Shown here: piece by piece, positions 7,224 to 14,583 of the stretch
Numbering within the stretch: the stretch's first letter is position 1
Layout of the letters: the number at the start of each line of letters is the position of its first letter
Assembly (NCBI GenBank): GCA_002315375.1
Contig: DCHR01000031.1
Location: forward strand, 35,493-61,078
Reading direction: 5' to 3'
Origin: Treponema sp. UBA1747
GTDB lineage: Bacteria; Spirochaetota; Spirochaetia; Treponematales; Treponemataceae
Length of the DNA stretch: 25,586 nucleotides
Made by a program: the position numbers and the translations under genes
The notes under the pieces: generated by a model
The model's input: the letters and a program-made list of their open reading frames with translations, nothing else
Told to the model about the DNA's origin: nothing
Databases searched by the model: none

Positions 7224-7229
7224 TACAAT
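7224..7229 (+). promoter_or_regulatory. Possible -10 box of the GH8 gene
   Basis: TACAAT lies 7 bases before the GH8 start codon. No convincing -35 is found 16-18 bp upstream and no Shine-Dalgarno sequence precedes the ATG. Transcription from here would be leaderless and probably activator dependent. Otherwise the gene is read from the regulator operon. Confidence 0.35.
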
Positions 7230-7236
7230 TGTCCTT

Positions 7237-8346
7237 ATGAAAAATTCATTTTTGGAATACGGCTATAAGCCTGAAGAAATAGAAAACAAAGTAAATGAAA
7301 CCTTCTATGATATTTTTGAAGGTCCGAACCGTTTCTTTTTTGATGGATTGAATGATACATCATATTTTATGGATACAGGAAACTGTGATGCACGTACAGA
7401 AGGAATGTCTTACGGCATGATGATGTGCGTCCTGATGGATAAAAAAGAATACTTTGATCGTATGTGGAAATTTTCCCATGATTTCATGTATATGACAGAA
7501 GGATACATGAAGGGCTATTTTGCATGGAGTGTTGGTCCGGACGGAAAGAAGAATGCTTTTGGACCTGCTCCTGACGGAGAGGAATTCTATGCCATGGCAC
7601 TTTTCCTGGCAGACAAAAAATGGGGCAGCGGGGAAGGCATTTACAATTATAAAAAATGGGCACAGGATATTTTGAGTACGGTAATTCATCATCCTGTTCC
7701 AATGTGGACTTCGGATAACTATCTGATAAAATTTGTTCCCGGTTCTCCTTTCAGTGACCCTTCTTATCACCTTCCTCATTTTTATAAATACTTTGCAAAG
7801 TGGGCAAAAGAAAGTGACCGTCCTTTCTGGAAAGCCGCTGAAAAAGCCAGCCGTGATTATCTTGTAATCTCTGCCGATTCAAAAACCGGTATGCATCCTG
7901 AATATGCCCAGTTTGACGGAACTCCTGACCATGAAGTTCACTTTCATAGCGGAAATCCTATGTTTGATGACCATGGCTGTTACTTCAGTGATGCTTACAG
8001 AACTATTGCCAACATCGGTCTTGATGCCCTCTGGAACGGGAAGAAAGCTAAGCTTTCAAAAATTGCAGATAATCTGATTAAGTTCTTTGCAGACATTGAG
8101 CCGGAAGATTACATGAAATATGAAATCGACGGAACCCCGACAGAATATAAGGCTCTTCATCCAATTGGAATGCTTGCAACTCTTGCTCAGGGAACTATGG
8201 CTTGTTCACCTTCAAATAAAAAAGCGGCCAAAAAAATAATTGACCGCTTCTGGAATACTAAGCCGCGTACCGGTGAACGCCGTTATTATGACAATTGTCT
8301 TTATATGTTTGCACTGCTTGCTTTAAGCGGCAAATACGAGGCATAA
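7237..8346 (+). CDS. GH8 reducing-end xylose-releasing exo-oligoxylanase (Rex type)
   Basis: 369 residues with no signal peptide, so a cytoplasmic enzyme acting on imported xylo-oligosaccharides. The GH8 signature RTEGMSYGMMM carries the likely general acid E55. PAPDGEEFYAMAL (110-122) and the FSDAYRT segment with D252 follow; D252 is the likely base. H308 in YKALHPIGM matches the histidine known to distinguish Rex enzymes from endo-acting GH8 xylanases. Spacing agrees with the characterised Bacillus halodurans Rex (E70, D263, H319 from memory). The expected reaction is release of xylose from the reducing end of xylotriose and longer oligomers with inversion. It follows the two-component genes and ends at a strong terminator shared with the convergent malQ. 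Substrate specificity is a family-based inference. Confidence 0.9.
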   Translation: MKNSFLEYGYKPEEIENKVNETFYDIFEGPNRFFFDGLNDTSYFMDTGNCDARTEGMSYGMMMCVLMDKKEYFDRMWKFSHDFMYMTEGYMKGYFAWSVGPDGKKNAFGPAPDGEEFYAMALFLADKKWGSGEGIYNYKKWAQDILSTVIHHPVPMWTSDNYLIKFVPGSPFSDPSYHLPHFYKYFAKWAKESDRPFWKAAEKASRDYLVISADSKTGMHPEYAQFDGTPDHEVHFHSGNPMFDDHGCYFSDAYRTIANIGLDALWNGKKAKLSKIADNLIKFFADIEPEDYMKYEIDGTPTEYKALHPIGMLATLAQGTMACSPSNKKAAKKIIDRFWNTKPRTGERRYYDNCLYMFALLALSGKYEA

Positions 8347-8376
8347 AAAAGGCGGGCTGTAAGCCCGCTTTTTTTT
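8345..8376. terminator. Bidirectional terminator between the GH8 gene and malQ
   Basis: GCGGGCT (8352-8358) pairs with AGCCCGC (8362-8368) around a GTA loop. It is flanked by six A on the left and eight T on the right, so it works in both directions. Its T run touches the malQ stop codon, an economical shared terminator for two convergent genes. Confidence 0.92.
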
Positions 8377-9955
8377 AGTTTCTTCCGTAGAGACTGCTTA
8401 AGAAGGAAAGATTCTTGGCAGTCTTTTCTTTTAAGTCTGTCTTTTTCATTCTCCAGCACCAGTTGGCGCCTGTAGTTGCAGGTCTGTTCATGCGGGCTTC
8501 GTTGTCATAGCCTGCAATGTCCTGGAACGGAATAACAGCGTAAGCGGCACTTGAACTCATTACCGATTTAATCATAAGGTTTCTGAGTGCTCCGGATTTT
8601 ACCATTGCTTTTGCCTTTTCAACAGTTATTTCAGAGCCTGTAAGATATTCTGCAACGATAACCAGAGTTTCGTCATCAATCAACTGGAGCCAGCCCTGTG
8701 CAGTATCGTTGTCATGGGTTCCTGTGTAAACAGTGCACTGGTCTGTCGTAAAGTTATGAGGCATAAAGTAGTTTGTCATGCCGTGTTCTTTTACTTCGTC
8801 CTTGCTGAATGCAAACTGAAGAACCTTCATACCCGGAAGTCCTGCAGTGTCACGGAGCTCGGCAACTTCATCTGTAATAACGCCAAGGTCTTCTGCAATG
8901 ATAGGAATGTCTCCCAGTTTCTTTTTGATTGCCTTGAAAAGATCAATGCCAGGTCCTTTTATCCATTTTCCGTACATTGCGGTTTCGTCCTTTGCAGGAA
9001 CTGACCAGTAAGCTTCAAATCCACGGAAATGGTCGATGCGGATACAGTCTGTGAGTTCAAGAACCCGCTTGATTCGTGCAACCCACCAGGCGTAATTTGT
9101 TTTTTTCATGGCATCCCAATCGTAAAGCGGATTACCCCAGAGCTGACCGGTAGCACAGAAATAATCAGGCGGAACACCTGCAACTGCTTTTGGATGTGCT
9201 TCTTCGTCCAGCTGGAAAAGTGTCTGGTTTGCCCAGACATCGGCGCTGTCAGGAGCAACGAAAATAGGAATATCTCCGATAATCTGGATTCCGTTTTCAT
9301 TTGCATAAGCTTTTACTTCTGACCACTGAACATCGAAGAAGAACTGGATTACTTTGAAGCTTTCAATTTCAGTCTTATGTTCTTTCTGCCATTCTTTGAT
9401 GGCCTCTGTTTCGTGGTTTTTTAATCCTTTAGGCCAGTAGAAGTTCCAGCGGGAATCTGCAGGTTTTTCTTCTGCGGCTTTTTTGTCATAAAAAGATTTG
9501 ATGCTCATAAAGAGAGCAAAGTTATCAAGCCAGGAAGCTTTATCTTTGCAGAAAGCTTTGTAGGCTGCTTTGTCTTCTGCACTTGCATTCTTAAGAAAGT
9601 ATTCAGAACATTTTGCGAGAACAGGCATCTTCCACCATACCACGGCACCGAAATCCACGTTGCCGTCTGCTTTGATGAAGTCTGCAGGTTTGATTTCTTT
9701 TTTATCTGCCCAGCCTTTTGCAGCCAGTTTTTCAAGATCGATGATAAGAGGGTTTCCTGCGAAAGTTGAGAACGAAGCATAAGGAGAATCTCCGTAGCCT
9801 GTAGGACCTAGTGGAAGAATCTGCCAGAGTCCCTGGTCAGCGGCAGTAAGCCAGTCTATAAATTCAAAGGCCTGGTCGCCTAAAGTACCGATGCCTTCTT
9901 TTCCGTAAAATGAAGTAGGGTGGAGAAGAACTCCGCTTTTTCTTGTGAATGTCAT
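8375..9955 (-). CDS. malQ: 4-alpha-glucanotransferase (amylomaltase, GH77)
   Basis: 526 residues, the normal length for the compact bacterial amylomaltase. It starts with KSGVLLHPTSFYGKEGIGTLG and WQILPLGPTGYGDSPYAS (44-61), both hallmark GH77 segments. Catalytic residues are visible: nucleophile D308 in IRIDHFRGF, acid/base E355 in IIAEDLGV and transition-state D415 in GTHDND. The enzyme moves alpha-1,4-glucan segments between maltodextrins in the cytoplasm and feeds glycogen or maltose metabolism. The ATG has a GAGGT ribosome site 6 bases upstream. It has its own promoter and terminator, so it is a single-gene unit. It lies about 10 kb from the GH13 protein, which may act on related glucans. 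Confidence 0.96.
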   Translation of the reverse strand: MTFTRKSGVLLHPTSFYGKEGIGTLGDQAFEFIDWLTAADQGLWQILPLGPTGYGDSPYASFSTFAGNPLIIDLEKLAAKGWADKKEIKPADFIKADGNVDFGAVVWWKMPVLAKCSEYFLKNASAEDKAAYKAFCKDKASWLDNFALFMSIKSFYDKKAAEEKPADSRWNFYWPKGLKNHETEAIKEWQKEHKTEIESFKVIQFFFDVQWSEVKAYANENGIQIIGDIPIFVAPDSADVWANQTLFQLDEEAHPKAVAGVPPDYFCATGQLWGNPLYDWDAMKKTNYAWWVARIKRVLELTDCIRIDHFRGFEAYWSVPAKDETAMYGKWIKGPGIDLFKAIKKKLGDIPIIAEDLGVITDEVAELRDTAGLPGMKVLQFAFSKDEVKEHGMTNYFMPHNFTTDQCTVYTGTHDNDTAQGWLQLIDDETLVIVAEYLTGSEITVEKAKAMVKSGALRNLMIKSVMSSSAAYAVIPFQDIAGYDNEARMNRPATTGANWCWRMKKTDLKEKTAKNLSFLSSLYGRN

Positions 9956-9978
9956 AATTACCTCGAGTAAGTGAGTCT

Positions 9979-10007
9979 ATTATATATTAAAAAGAATCGA
10001 TTTTGAA
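9979..10007 (-). promoter_or_regulatory. Promoter of malQ
   Basis: On the minus strand TTCAAA (10007-10002) and TATAAT (9984-9979) are 17 bp apart. The transcript would start near 9972, with a leader of about 17 bases that includes the ribosome site. Confidence 0.7.
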
Positions 10008-10010
10008 TAA

Positions 10011-10040
10011 AAAAAAAGCTGCCCCTGATGGACAGCTTTT
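10011..10040 (-). terminator. Intrinsic terminator of the HTH-receiver gene
   Basis: AAAAGCTG (10014-10021) pairs with CAGCTTTT (10033-10040) around an 11-base loop. A run of A (10011-10017 and upstream) supplies the U tract on the minus strand. It lies 17 bp after the regulator's stop codon and just upstream of the malQ promoter. Confidence 0.88.
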
Positions 10041-10057
10041 CAATCAATCAAAGAAAA

Positions 10058-10669
10058 TTAAAAAAGAGCTTCTTCAACGGCCTTGTTAAGGTCAGCCAGC
10101 TGGAGTGGTTTTCTGAAGAAGAAATCTGCACCCAGATCTTTGACTTTCTTTTCAACATCGGAATCCTGAAGACCAGTAACAACGATAATCTTTGGTTTTC
10201 CATATATTTCTGTATCGTGGATTTTCTTACAAAGTTCAATTCCGTTTACGCCAGGGAGATCAATGTCGAGGACAATGCAGCGGGGTTTAAGCGAAGACAT
10301 CTGAACTCCGGCTTCAAAACCGTCATGAGCAGAATTGATTTTAATGTCGCTGATTCTTTCTGAAATAAATTTTACTACAACTGCATTGAATCCAACGTCA
10401 TCATCGATTACGAGAAGAGTTTTTTCAGTAGTAGCGGAACTGCAGGAATCAAGCAGTGCCTGAGGAATATACATTTTGCGGTCTTTCATAAATGAAAGAA
10501 GATCATCCGGATAAACGCGGTACTGACCGCCCGGTGTTTTAAATGCTTTCAGATGCCCTGTATTAATCCAGTTGATAGCAGTCTGATTTACAACTCCACA
10601 AATATTTGCAACTTCAAGTGCAGAGTAAACAACAGGTTTGTTTTCTTTGTTTTGTTCCTTTTTTGGCAT
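10058..10669 (-). CDS. Response regulator with an N-terminal excisionase/MerR-like HTH and a C-terminal receiver
   Basis: I take the ATG at 10669 (203 residues), which has AGGGG 5 bases upstream. Earlier in-frame ATGs at 10714 and 10705 lie at or upstream of the -10 box and would not be transcribed. Residues about 13-62 form a winged HTH of the excisionase/MerR kind (YSALEVANICGVVNQTAINW, then HLKAFKTPGGQYRVYPDDLL). The C-terminal half is a receiver: TLLVIDDDVGF, phosphorylation site in VLDIDLPG, VVTG and the conserved lysine in FFRKPL. This is the reverse of the usual receiver-first layout. No kinase gene is adjacent, so it is an orphan. Its targets are unknown; a TTTTCTAGAAAA palindrome over its own -35 may be an autoregulatory site. 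Confidence 0.85.
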   Translation of the reverse strand: MPKKEQNKENKPVVYSALEVANICGVVNQTAINWINTGHLKAFKTPGGQYRVYPDDLLSFMKDRKMYIPQALLDSCSSATTEKTLLVIDDDVGFNAVVVKFISERISDIKINSAHDGFEAGVQMSSLKPRCIVLDIDLPGVNGIELCKKIHDTEIYGKPKIIVVTGLQDSDVEKKVKDLGADFFFRKPLQLADLNKAVEEALF

Positions 10670-10703
10670 AATAACCCCTGAAATAGTATTCTCACTAATC
10701 TCC

Positions 10704-10737
10704 ATTATAACCAAAATGTCTAAAATTTTCTAGAAAA
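10704..10737 (-). promoter_or_regulatory. Promoter of the HTH-receiver gene with an overlapping palindrome
   Basis: On the minus strand TAGAAA (10732-10727) and TATAAT (10709-10704) are 17 bp apart. The perfect palindrome TTTTCTAGAAAA (10726-10737) covers the -35 box and is a candidate operator. The expected start near 10697 fixes the translation start at 10669. Confidence 0.6.
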
Positions 10738-10826
10738 AAATGGAGAAAATAATCGAAATTGAGAAAAAAAATTGAGGAATTTCGGTCCTTAAAAGGAGAA
10801 TTTAGCAGTTATTTTCGATAAATCTG

Positions 10827-10855
10827 TTGAATTCACTTTAAAACTTTAGTATTAT
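10827..10855 (+). promoter_or_regulatory. Promoter of leuB
   Basis: TTGAAT (10827-10832) and TATTAT (10850-10855) are 17 bp apart. The start near 10862 gives a leader of about 33 bases, too short for a T-box or leader peptide. The -10 region sits in the imperfect repeat CTTTAGTATTATTAAAG (10844-10860). Confidence 0.65.
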
Positions 10856-10894
10856 TAAAGAAATTAAATTGTATTAAACTTTTTAGGAGTATAT

Positions 10895-11980
10895 ATGAAA
10901 AAGACAATTGCATTGATTCCTGGAGACGGAATCGGACCTGATGTTGTAGCAGAAGCAGTAAACGTTCTGAATGCTGTTGGAAACAAATTCGGACATGAAT
11001 GGACTTATAGAGATGTTATTGCCGGTGGTGTTGCTATCGACAAGTTCGGAAATCCACTTCCAAAGGATCAGCTGGATATCTGTCTGAAAGCTGACTCTGT
11101 TCTTCTTGGTGCTGTTGGTGGACCAAAATGGGATGATGTTGATCCTTCAATCCGTCCTGAAAAAGCACTTCTCGGACTTCGCGGTGGAATGAAAGTTTAC
11201 GCAAACCTTCGTCCTGCAGTTATGTTCCCACAGCTTAAAGCAGCTTGTCCTCTTAAGGATGAAATCGTAGGTGACGGACTTGATATCCTTATCGTTCGTG
11301 AACTTACAGGTGGTATCTACTTCGGAGATCGCGGAACAGCTTCTGACGGACGTTCTGCATACGATACAGAAAAATACACATGGGAAGAAATCGAACGCAT
11401 CGTTCGTCTTGGATTCCAGTCAGCTCAGGGACGCAAAAAGAAGCTCTGTGTTGTTGATAAAGCAAACATCCTGAACTCAAGCCGCCTCTGGCGCAAAGTA
11501 GCTGAAACAGTTAAATCAGAATATCCTGATGTTGAACTGAGCTACCTTTACATCGACAATGCTGCTATGCAGCTGGTTCGCAACCCACGTCAGTTCGACG
11601 TTATTGCAACTTCAAACATGTTCGGTGACATCCTCTCTGACGAAGCTTCTCAGATTACAGGTTCTATCGGTATGCTGGCTTCTTCTTCACTTGGTGATGG
11701 AACAGGCCCTGGTCTTTACGAACCAATCCACGGTTCTGCTCCTGACATTGCAGGAAAGAACCTGGCAAACCCACTGGCAACTATCCTTTCTGCTGCAATG
11801 CTTCTGCGTTATGACTTCAAGCTTGAAACTGAAGCAAAAGCAATTGAAAACGCTGTTCAGGCTGTTCTTGATGAAGGCTGGAGAACAGGTGATATCGCCG
11901 GTGACATTGAAGCTGTTAAGGCTGCAGGTAAACTGGTTGGTACTAAAGAAATGGGTAAACTGGTTGTAGAAAAAATCTAA
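10895..11980 (+). CDS. leuB: 3-isopropylmalate dehydrogenase
   Basis: 361 residues, the usual length. It opens with IALIPGDGIGPDVV and has the substrate-loop ELTGGIYFG, the catalytic YLYIDNAAMQLVRNP segment, and the metal-site motif NMFGDILSDEASQITGSIG. GSAPDIAGKNLANP near the C-terminus is the NAD-binding loop of LeuB. It oxidatively decarboxylates 3-isopropylmalate in leucine synthesis. In organisms with citramalate synthase it also converts 3-methylmalate to 2-oxobutyrate, so it fits with the cimA gene at 1538. AGGAG precedes the ATG by 7 bases. It is a single-gene unit with its own terminator; leuA, leuC and leuD are not in the window. Isocitrate or tartrate dehydrogenase is unlikely given these motifs. 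Confidence 0.96.
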   Translation: MKKTIALIPGDGIGPDVVAEAVNVLNAVGNKFGHEWTYRDVIAGGVAIDKFGNPLPKDQLDICLKADSVLLGAVGGPKWDDVDPSIRPEKALLGLRGGMKVYANLRPAVMFPQLKAACPLKDEIVGDGLDILIVRELTGGIYFGDRGTASDGRSAYDTEKYTWEEIERIVRLGFQSAQGRKKKLCVVDKANILNSSRLWRKVAETVKSEYPDVELSYLYIDNAAMQLVRNPRQFDVIATSNMFGDILSDEASQITGSIGMLASSSLGDGTGPGLYEPIHGSAPDIAGKNLANPLATILSAAMLLRYDFKLETEAKAIENAVQAVLDEGWRTGDIAGDIEAVKAAGKLVGTKEMGKLVVEKI

Positions 11981-12003
11981 GATAATTTACAATAAGTGAC
12001 TGG

Positions 12004-12049
12004 AAAAGCGCTCTGCGGTGGAGAAAATCTGCTGTGGAGCGCTTTTTTT
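12004..12049 (+). terminator. Terminator of leuB
   Basis: AAAAGCGCTC (12004-12013) and GAGCGCTTTT (12037-12046) form a perfect 10-bp stem, followed by three further T. The loop is 23 bases and could fold further. Confidence 0.88.
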
Positions 12050-12121
12050 ATTGTTCATTGTGAATTATGTATGACCCCTATTTGTTTTCTATTATTGTTA
12101 TGATTAAAAATAAGGATGTTT

Positions 12122-12150
12122 TATACAGATTTGAAATTGTGTTGTAAAAT
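12122..12150 (+). promoter_or_regulatory. Probable promoter of the GH3-MATE unit
   Basis: TATACA (12122-12127) and TAAAAT (12145-12150) are 17 bp apart. The -10 box ends 6 bases before the ATG at 12157 and no Shine-Dalgarno sequence is present. A leaderless transcript is therefore likely if this promoter is used. Confidence 0.45.
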
Positions 12151-12156
12151 AAAGAT

Positions 12157-14574
12157 ATGGAAAAATACGAATTAGATCATCTTGCCTCACTGAGGCCTTA
12201 TCTTGCTGAATGTACTGTTCTTTTGAAAAAGAGCGGTAATTTCCCATTGAAAAATGCGGGAAAAATTGCATTGTTTGGAAGTGGTGTTCGCAGAACCATG
12301 AAAGGTGGTACTGGATCTGGAGAAGTAAACTCACGGTTTTTTACAACTGTTGAGGAAGGTTTTGAAAAAGCCGGATTTGAAATTACTTCAAAGGCCTGGC
12401 TTGATGAATATGACCGGGTTTTCGCAAAAGCAAAACATGACTTCCGGGAGCAGCTTGATAAAGAAGCAAAGGCTGCCGGTCGTGATATTATCTGGTATGC
12501 CATGGGACGCGTAATGGCGGAACCTGAATATGATATTCCTCTGGATGCGGAAGGGGACTGTGCCGTTTATGTGCTTTCCCGTATTTGCGGTGAAGGAAGT
12601 GACCGTAAAGTTGAACCGGGAGATTATCTTATTTCAGAAAGTGAAAAGAGGGACATTCTTCTTCTGTCAGAAAAATATTCTAAGTTTATGCTGGTGCTCA
12701 ATGCAGGCGGCCCTGTAGATTTAAGTCCTGTTCTGGATAAAGTTCAGGATATTCTGGTTCTTTCCCAGCTTGGTGTGGAAACAGGATCTGCTCTTGCAGA
12801 TATTGTTCTTGGAAAAGAAAATCCATCAGGAAAACTTACAACCTCGTGGGCTTCTTACAATGAATATCCTTTCTCAGAAGATTTTGAATGTCCTGAAGAT
12901 ACCTGTTATCATGAAGGACTTTATGTCGGTTACCGTTATTTCGATTCAATCAATAAAGCTCCTACTTTCCCTTTTGGATTCGGTCTTTCATACACAGCCT
13001 TTGAAATTGAAAACTGCGGAATAAACAAAAGCGGAACAGAAATTTCTGTATGTGCAAAAGTAACCAATACCGGAAACTGTGACGGAAAAGAAGTTGTTCA
13101 GCTTTATGTTTCAGTTCCTGAAGGAAAACTTGACCAGCCGTATCAGATGCTGGCAGCCTTTGAAAAAACACCTCTCTTAAAGGCCGGTGAATCCTGTACT
13201 CTGAATGTTTCATTTTCTATGGAAAATATTTCTTCATACAGCGAAGAACTTGCGGCTTATATTCTGGAAGAAGGAGATTATATCCTGCGTCTTGGAAATT
13301 CAAGCCGTTCAACTGCTGTCTGCGGAAAAGTAAATCTTTCAGAAACTGTTATTCTTACAAAAGTTAAGAATATTTTTGGAAAATCTGGTTTTGAAGACTG
13401 GAAGCCTGAAAATCCGCAGGGAAAATCCGGGGCTGAAGCTGCTGTTCCTGTTCTTGAATTAAAGGCTTCTGATTTTGTGACTAAAACTGTTTCCTACGAA
13501 AAAGAATATCCTGTTGATGAAGAAGTAAAAAAACTTACAGATGAAGAACTTTGTCTTTTGAGTATCGGTTATTTCTGGCCTCAGGGAAAAGAAGCTCAGG
13601 TTGTAGGAAATTCCGGAAACCGTGTTGCCGGTGCTGCAGGTGAAACAATTTCTGTAGGAGATATTCCTTCAATGGTACTGGCTGACGGACCTGCCGGAGT
13701 TCGTATCTGTAAAAAGTTCTATCGTGAGGATGGACGATGTCTGCCGATTTCAGATTCACTTCCTGCATCCTTTATGGATTTTCTTACTGATGAAGCAGCA
13801 CAGAAGATTCTGGATGAACAGAAGAAACTGGAAGAAACAAAAAAAGTTGAATATCAGTATGCAACTGCAATTCCAATCGGAACCGCTATTGCCCAGAGCT
13901 TTAATGAAAAACTTGCAGAACTGTGCGGTGACATTGCAGGGGATGAAAGTGTACGCTTTGGAGTTCATCTGTGGCTTGCACCTGCACTGAATATTCACAG
14001 AAATGTTCTGTGCGGAAGAAACTTCGAATACTATTCGGAGGACCCTCTTGTAAGCGGAAAAATTGCGGCTGCAATTACTAAGGGCGTTCAGAAGCATGAA
14101 GGCTGCGGTGTTACAATCAAACACTTTGCTGCCAATAACCAGGAACTTAACAGAACTTCAAGCAACAGCTGCGTCAGCGAAAGAGTAATGCGCGAATTGT
14201 ATCTCCGCGGATTTGAAATCTGTATAAAAGAATCAGATCCTCTTTCTGTAATGTCCAGCTATAACCTTATAAACGGTATTCATACAAGTGAACATGAAGG
14301 TCTGCTTTCTGATATTCTTCGCTGCGAATGGGGATTTGAAAATCTTCTCATGACTGACTGGGTTATTAACGGCGGAATGATTCCTGAAGGTGCAAAACAC
14401 AAAAGCCCGACAGTATGGGGAGTAACAAAAGCCGGTGGCGATGTATTCATGCCGGGAAGTCAGGCAGATTATGATCAGATGATTGAAGGTTTCAAAAACG
14501 GAAAGGTAAGCCGTCATCAGCTCGAAATCAATGCAACAAGAATACGCCGTCTGGCAATTAAGCTGAATAAATAA
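12157..14574 (+). CDS. GH3 beta-glucosidase with permuted domain order
   Basis: 805 residues with no signal peptide, so cytoplasmic. The domain order is reversed from most GH3 enzymes. The GH3 C-terminal domain comes first (about 30-275, with GEGSDR at 145-150 holding the likely acid/base E146). A fibronectin-III-like domain follows (about 300-380), and the catalytic barrel is last (about 490-800). The barrel has LADGPAGVR, GRNFEYYSEDP, the KHFAANNQ motif and the nucleophile D734 in LLMTDWV. This order is known in Ruminococcus albus and related gut-bacterial beta-glucosidases, so it is a genuine variant and not a broken gene. The expected reaction is hydrolysis of terminal beta-linked glucose (or xylose) from imported oligosaccharides. 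The MATE gene starts 9 bp after the stop codon. Confidence 0.92.
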   Translation: MEKYELDHLASLRPYLAECTVLLKKSGNFPLKNAGKIALFGSGVRRTMKGGTGSGEVNSRFFTTVEEGFEKAGFEITSKAWLDEYDRVFAKAKHDFREQLDKEAKAAGRDIIWYAMGRVMAEPEYDIPLDAEGDCAVYVLSRICGEGSDRKVEPGDYLISESEKRDILLLSEKYSKFMLVLNAGGPVDLSPVLDKVQDILVLSQLGVETGSALADIVLGKENPSGKLTTSWASYNEYPFSEDFECPEDTCYHEGLYVGYRYFDSINKAPTFPFGFGLSYTAFEIENCGINKSGTEISVCAKVTNTGNCDGKEVVQLYVSVPEGKLDQPYQMLAAFEKTPLLKAGESCTLNVSFSMENISSYSEELAAYILEEGDYILRLGNSSRSTAVCGKVNLSETVILTKVKNIFGKSGFEDWKPENPQGKSGAEAAVPVLELKASDFVTKTVSYEKEYPVDEEVKKLTDEELCLLSIGYFWPQGKEAQVVGNSGNRVAGAAGETISVGDIPSMVLADGPAGVRICKKFYREDGRCLPISDSLPASFMDFLTDEAAQKILDEQKKLEETKKVEYQYATAIPIGTAIAQSFNEKLAELCGDIAGDESVRFGVHLWLAPALNIHRNVLCGRNFEYYSEDPLVSGKIAAAITKGVQKHEGCGVTIKHFAANNQELNRTSSNSCVSERVMRELYLRGFEICIKESDPLSVMSSYNLINGIHTSEHEGLLSDILRCEWGFENLLMTDWVINGGMIPEGAKHKSPTVWGVTKAGGDVFMPGSQADYDQMIEGFKNGKVSRHQLEINATRIRRLAIKLNK

Positions 14575-14583
14575 ACGGATTTT

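Noticed and set aside
10670..10714. Longer N-terminus for the HTH-receiver regulator from ATG at 10714
   Set aside because: That ATG lies upstream of the probable -10 box, while the ATG at 10669 has an AGGGG ribosome site.
12157..14574. GH3 gene read as a chimera or frameshifted fusion because the C-terminal domain comes first
   Set aside because: The frame is intact, both catalytic residues are present, and this domain order is known in other gut-bacterial beta-glucosidases.
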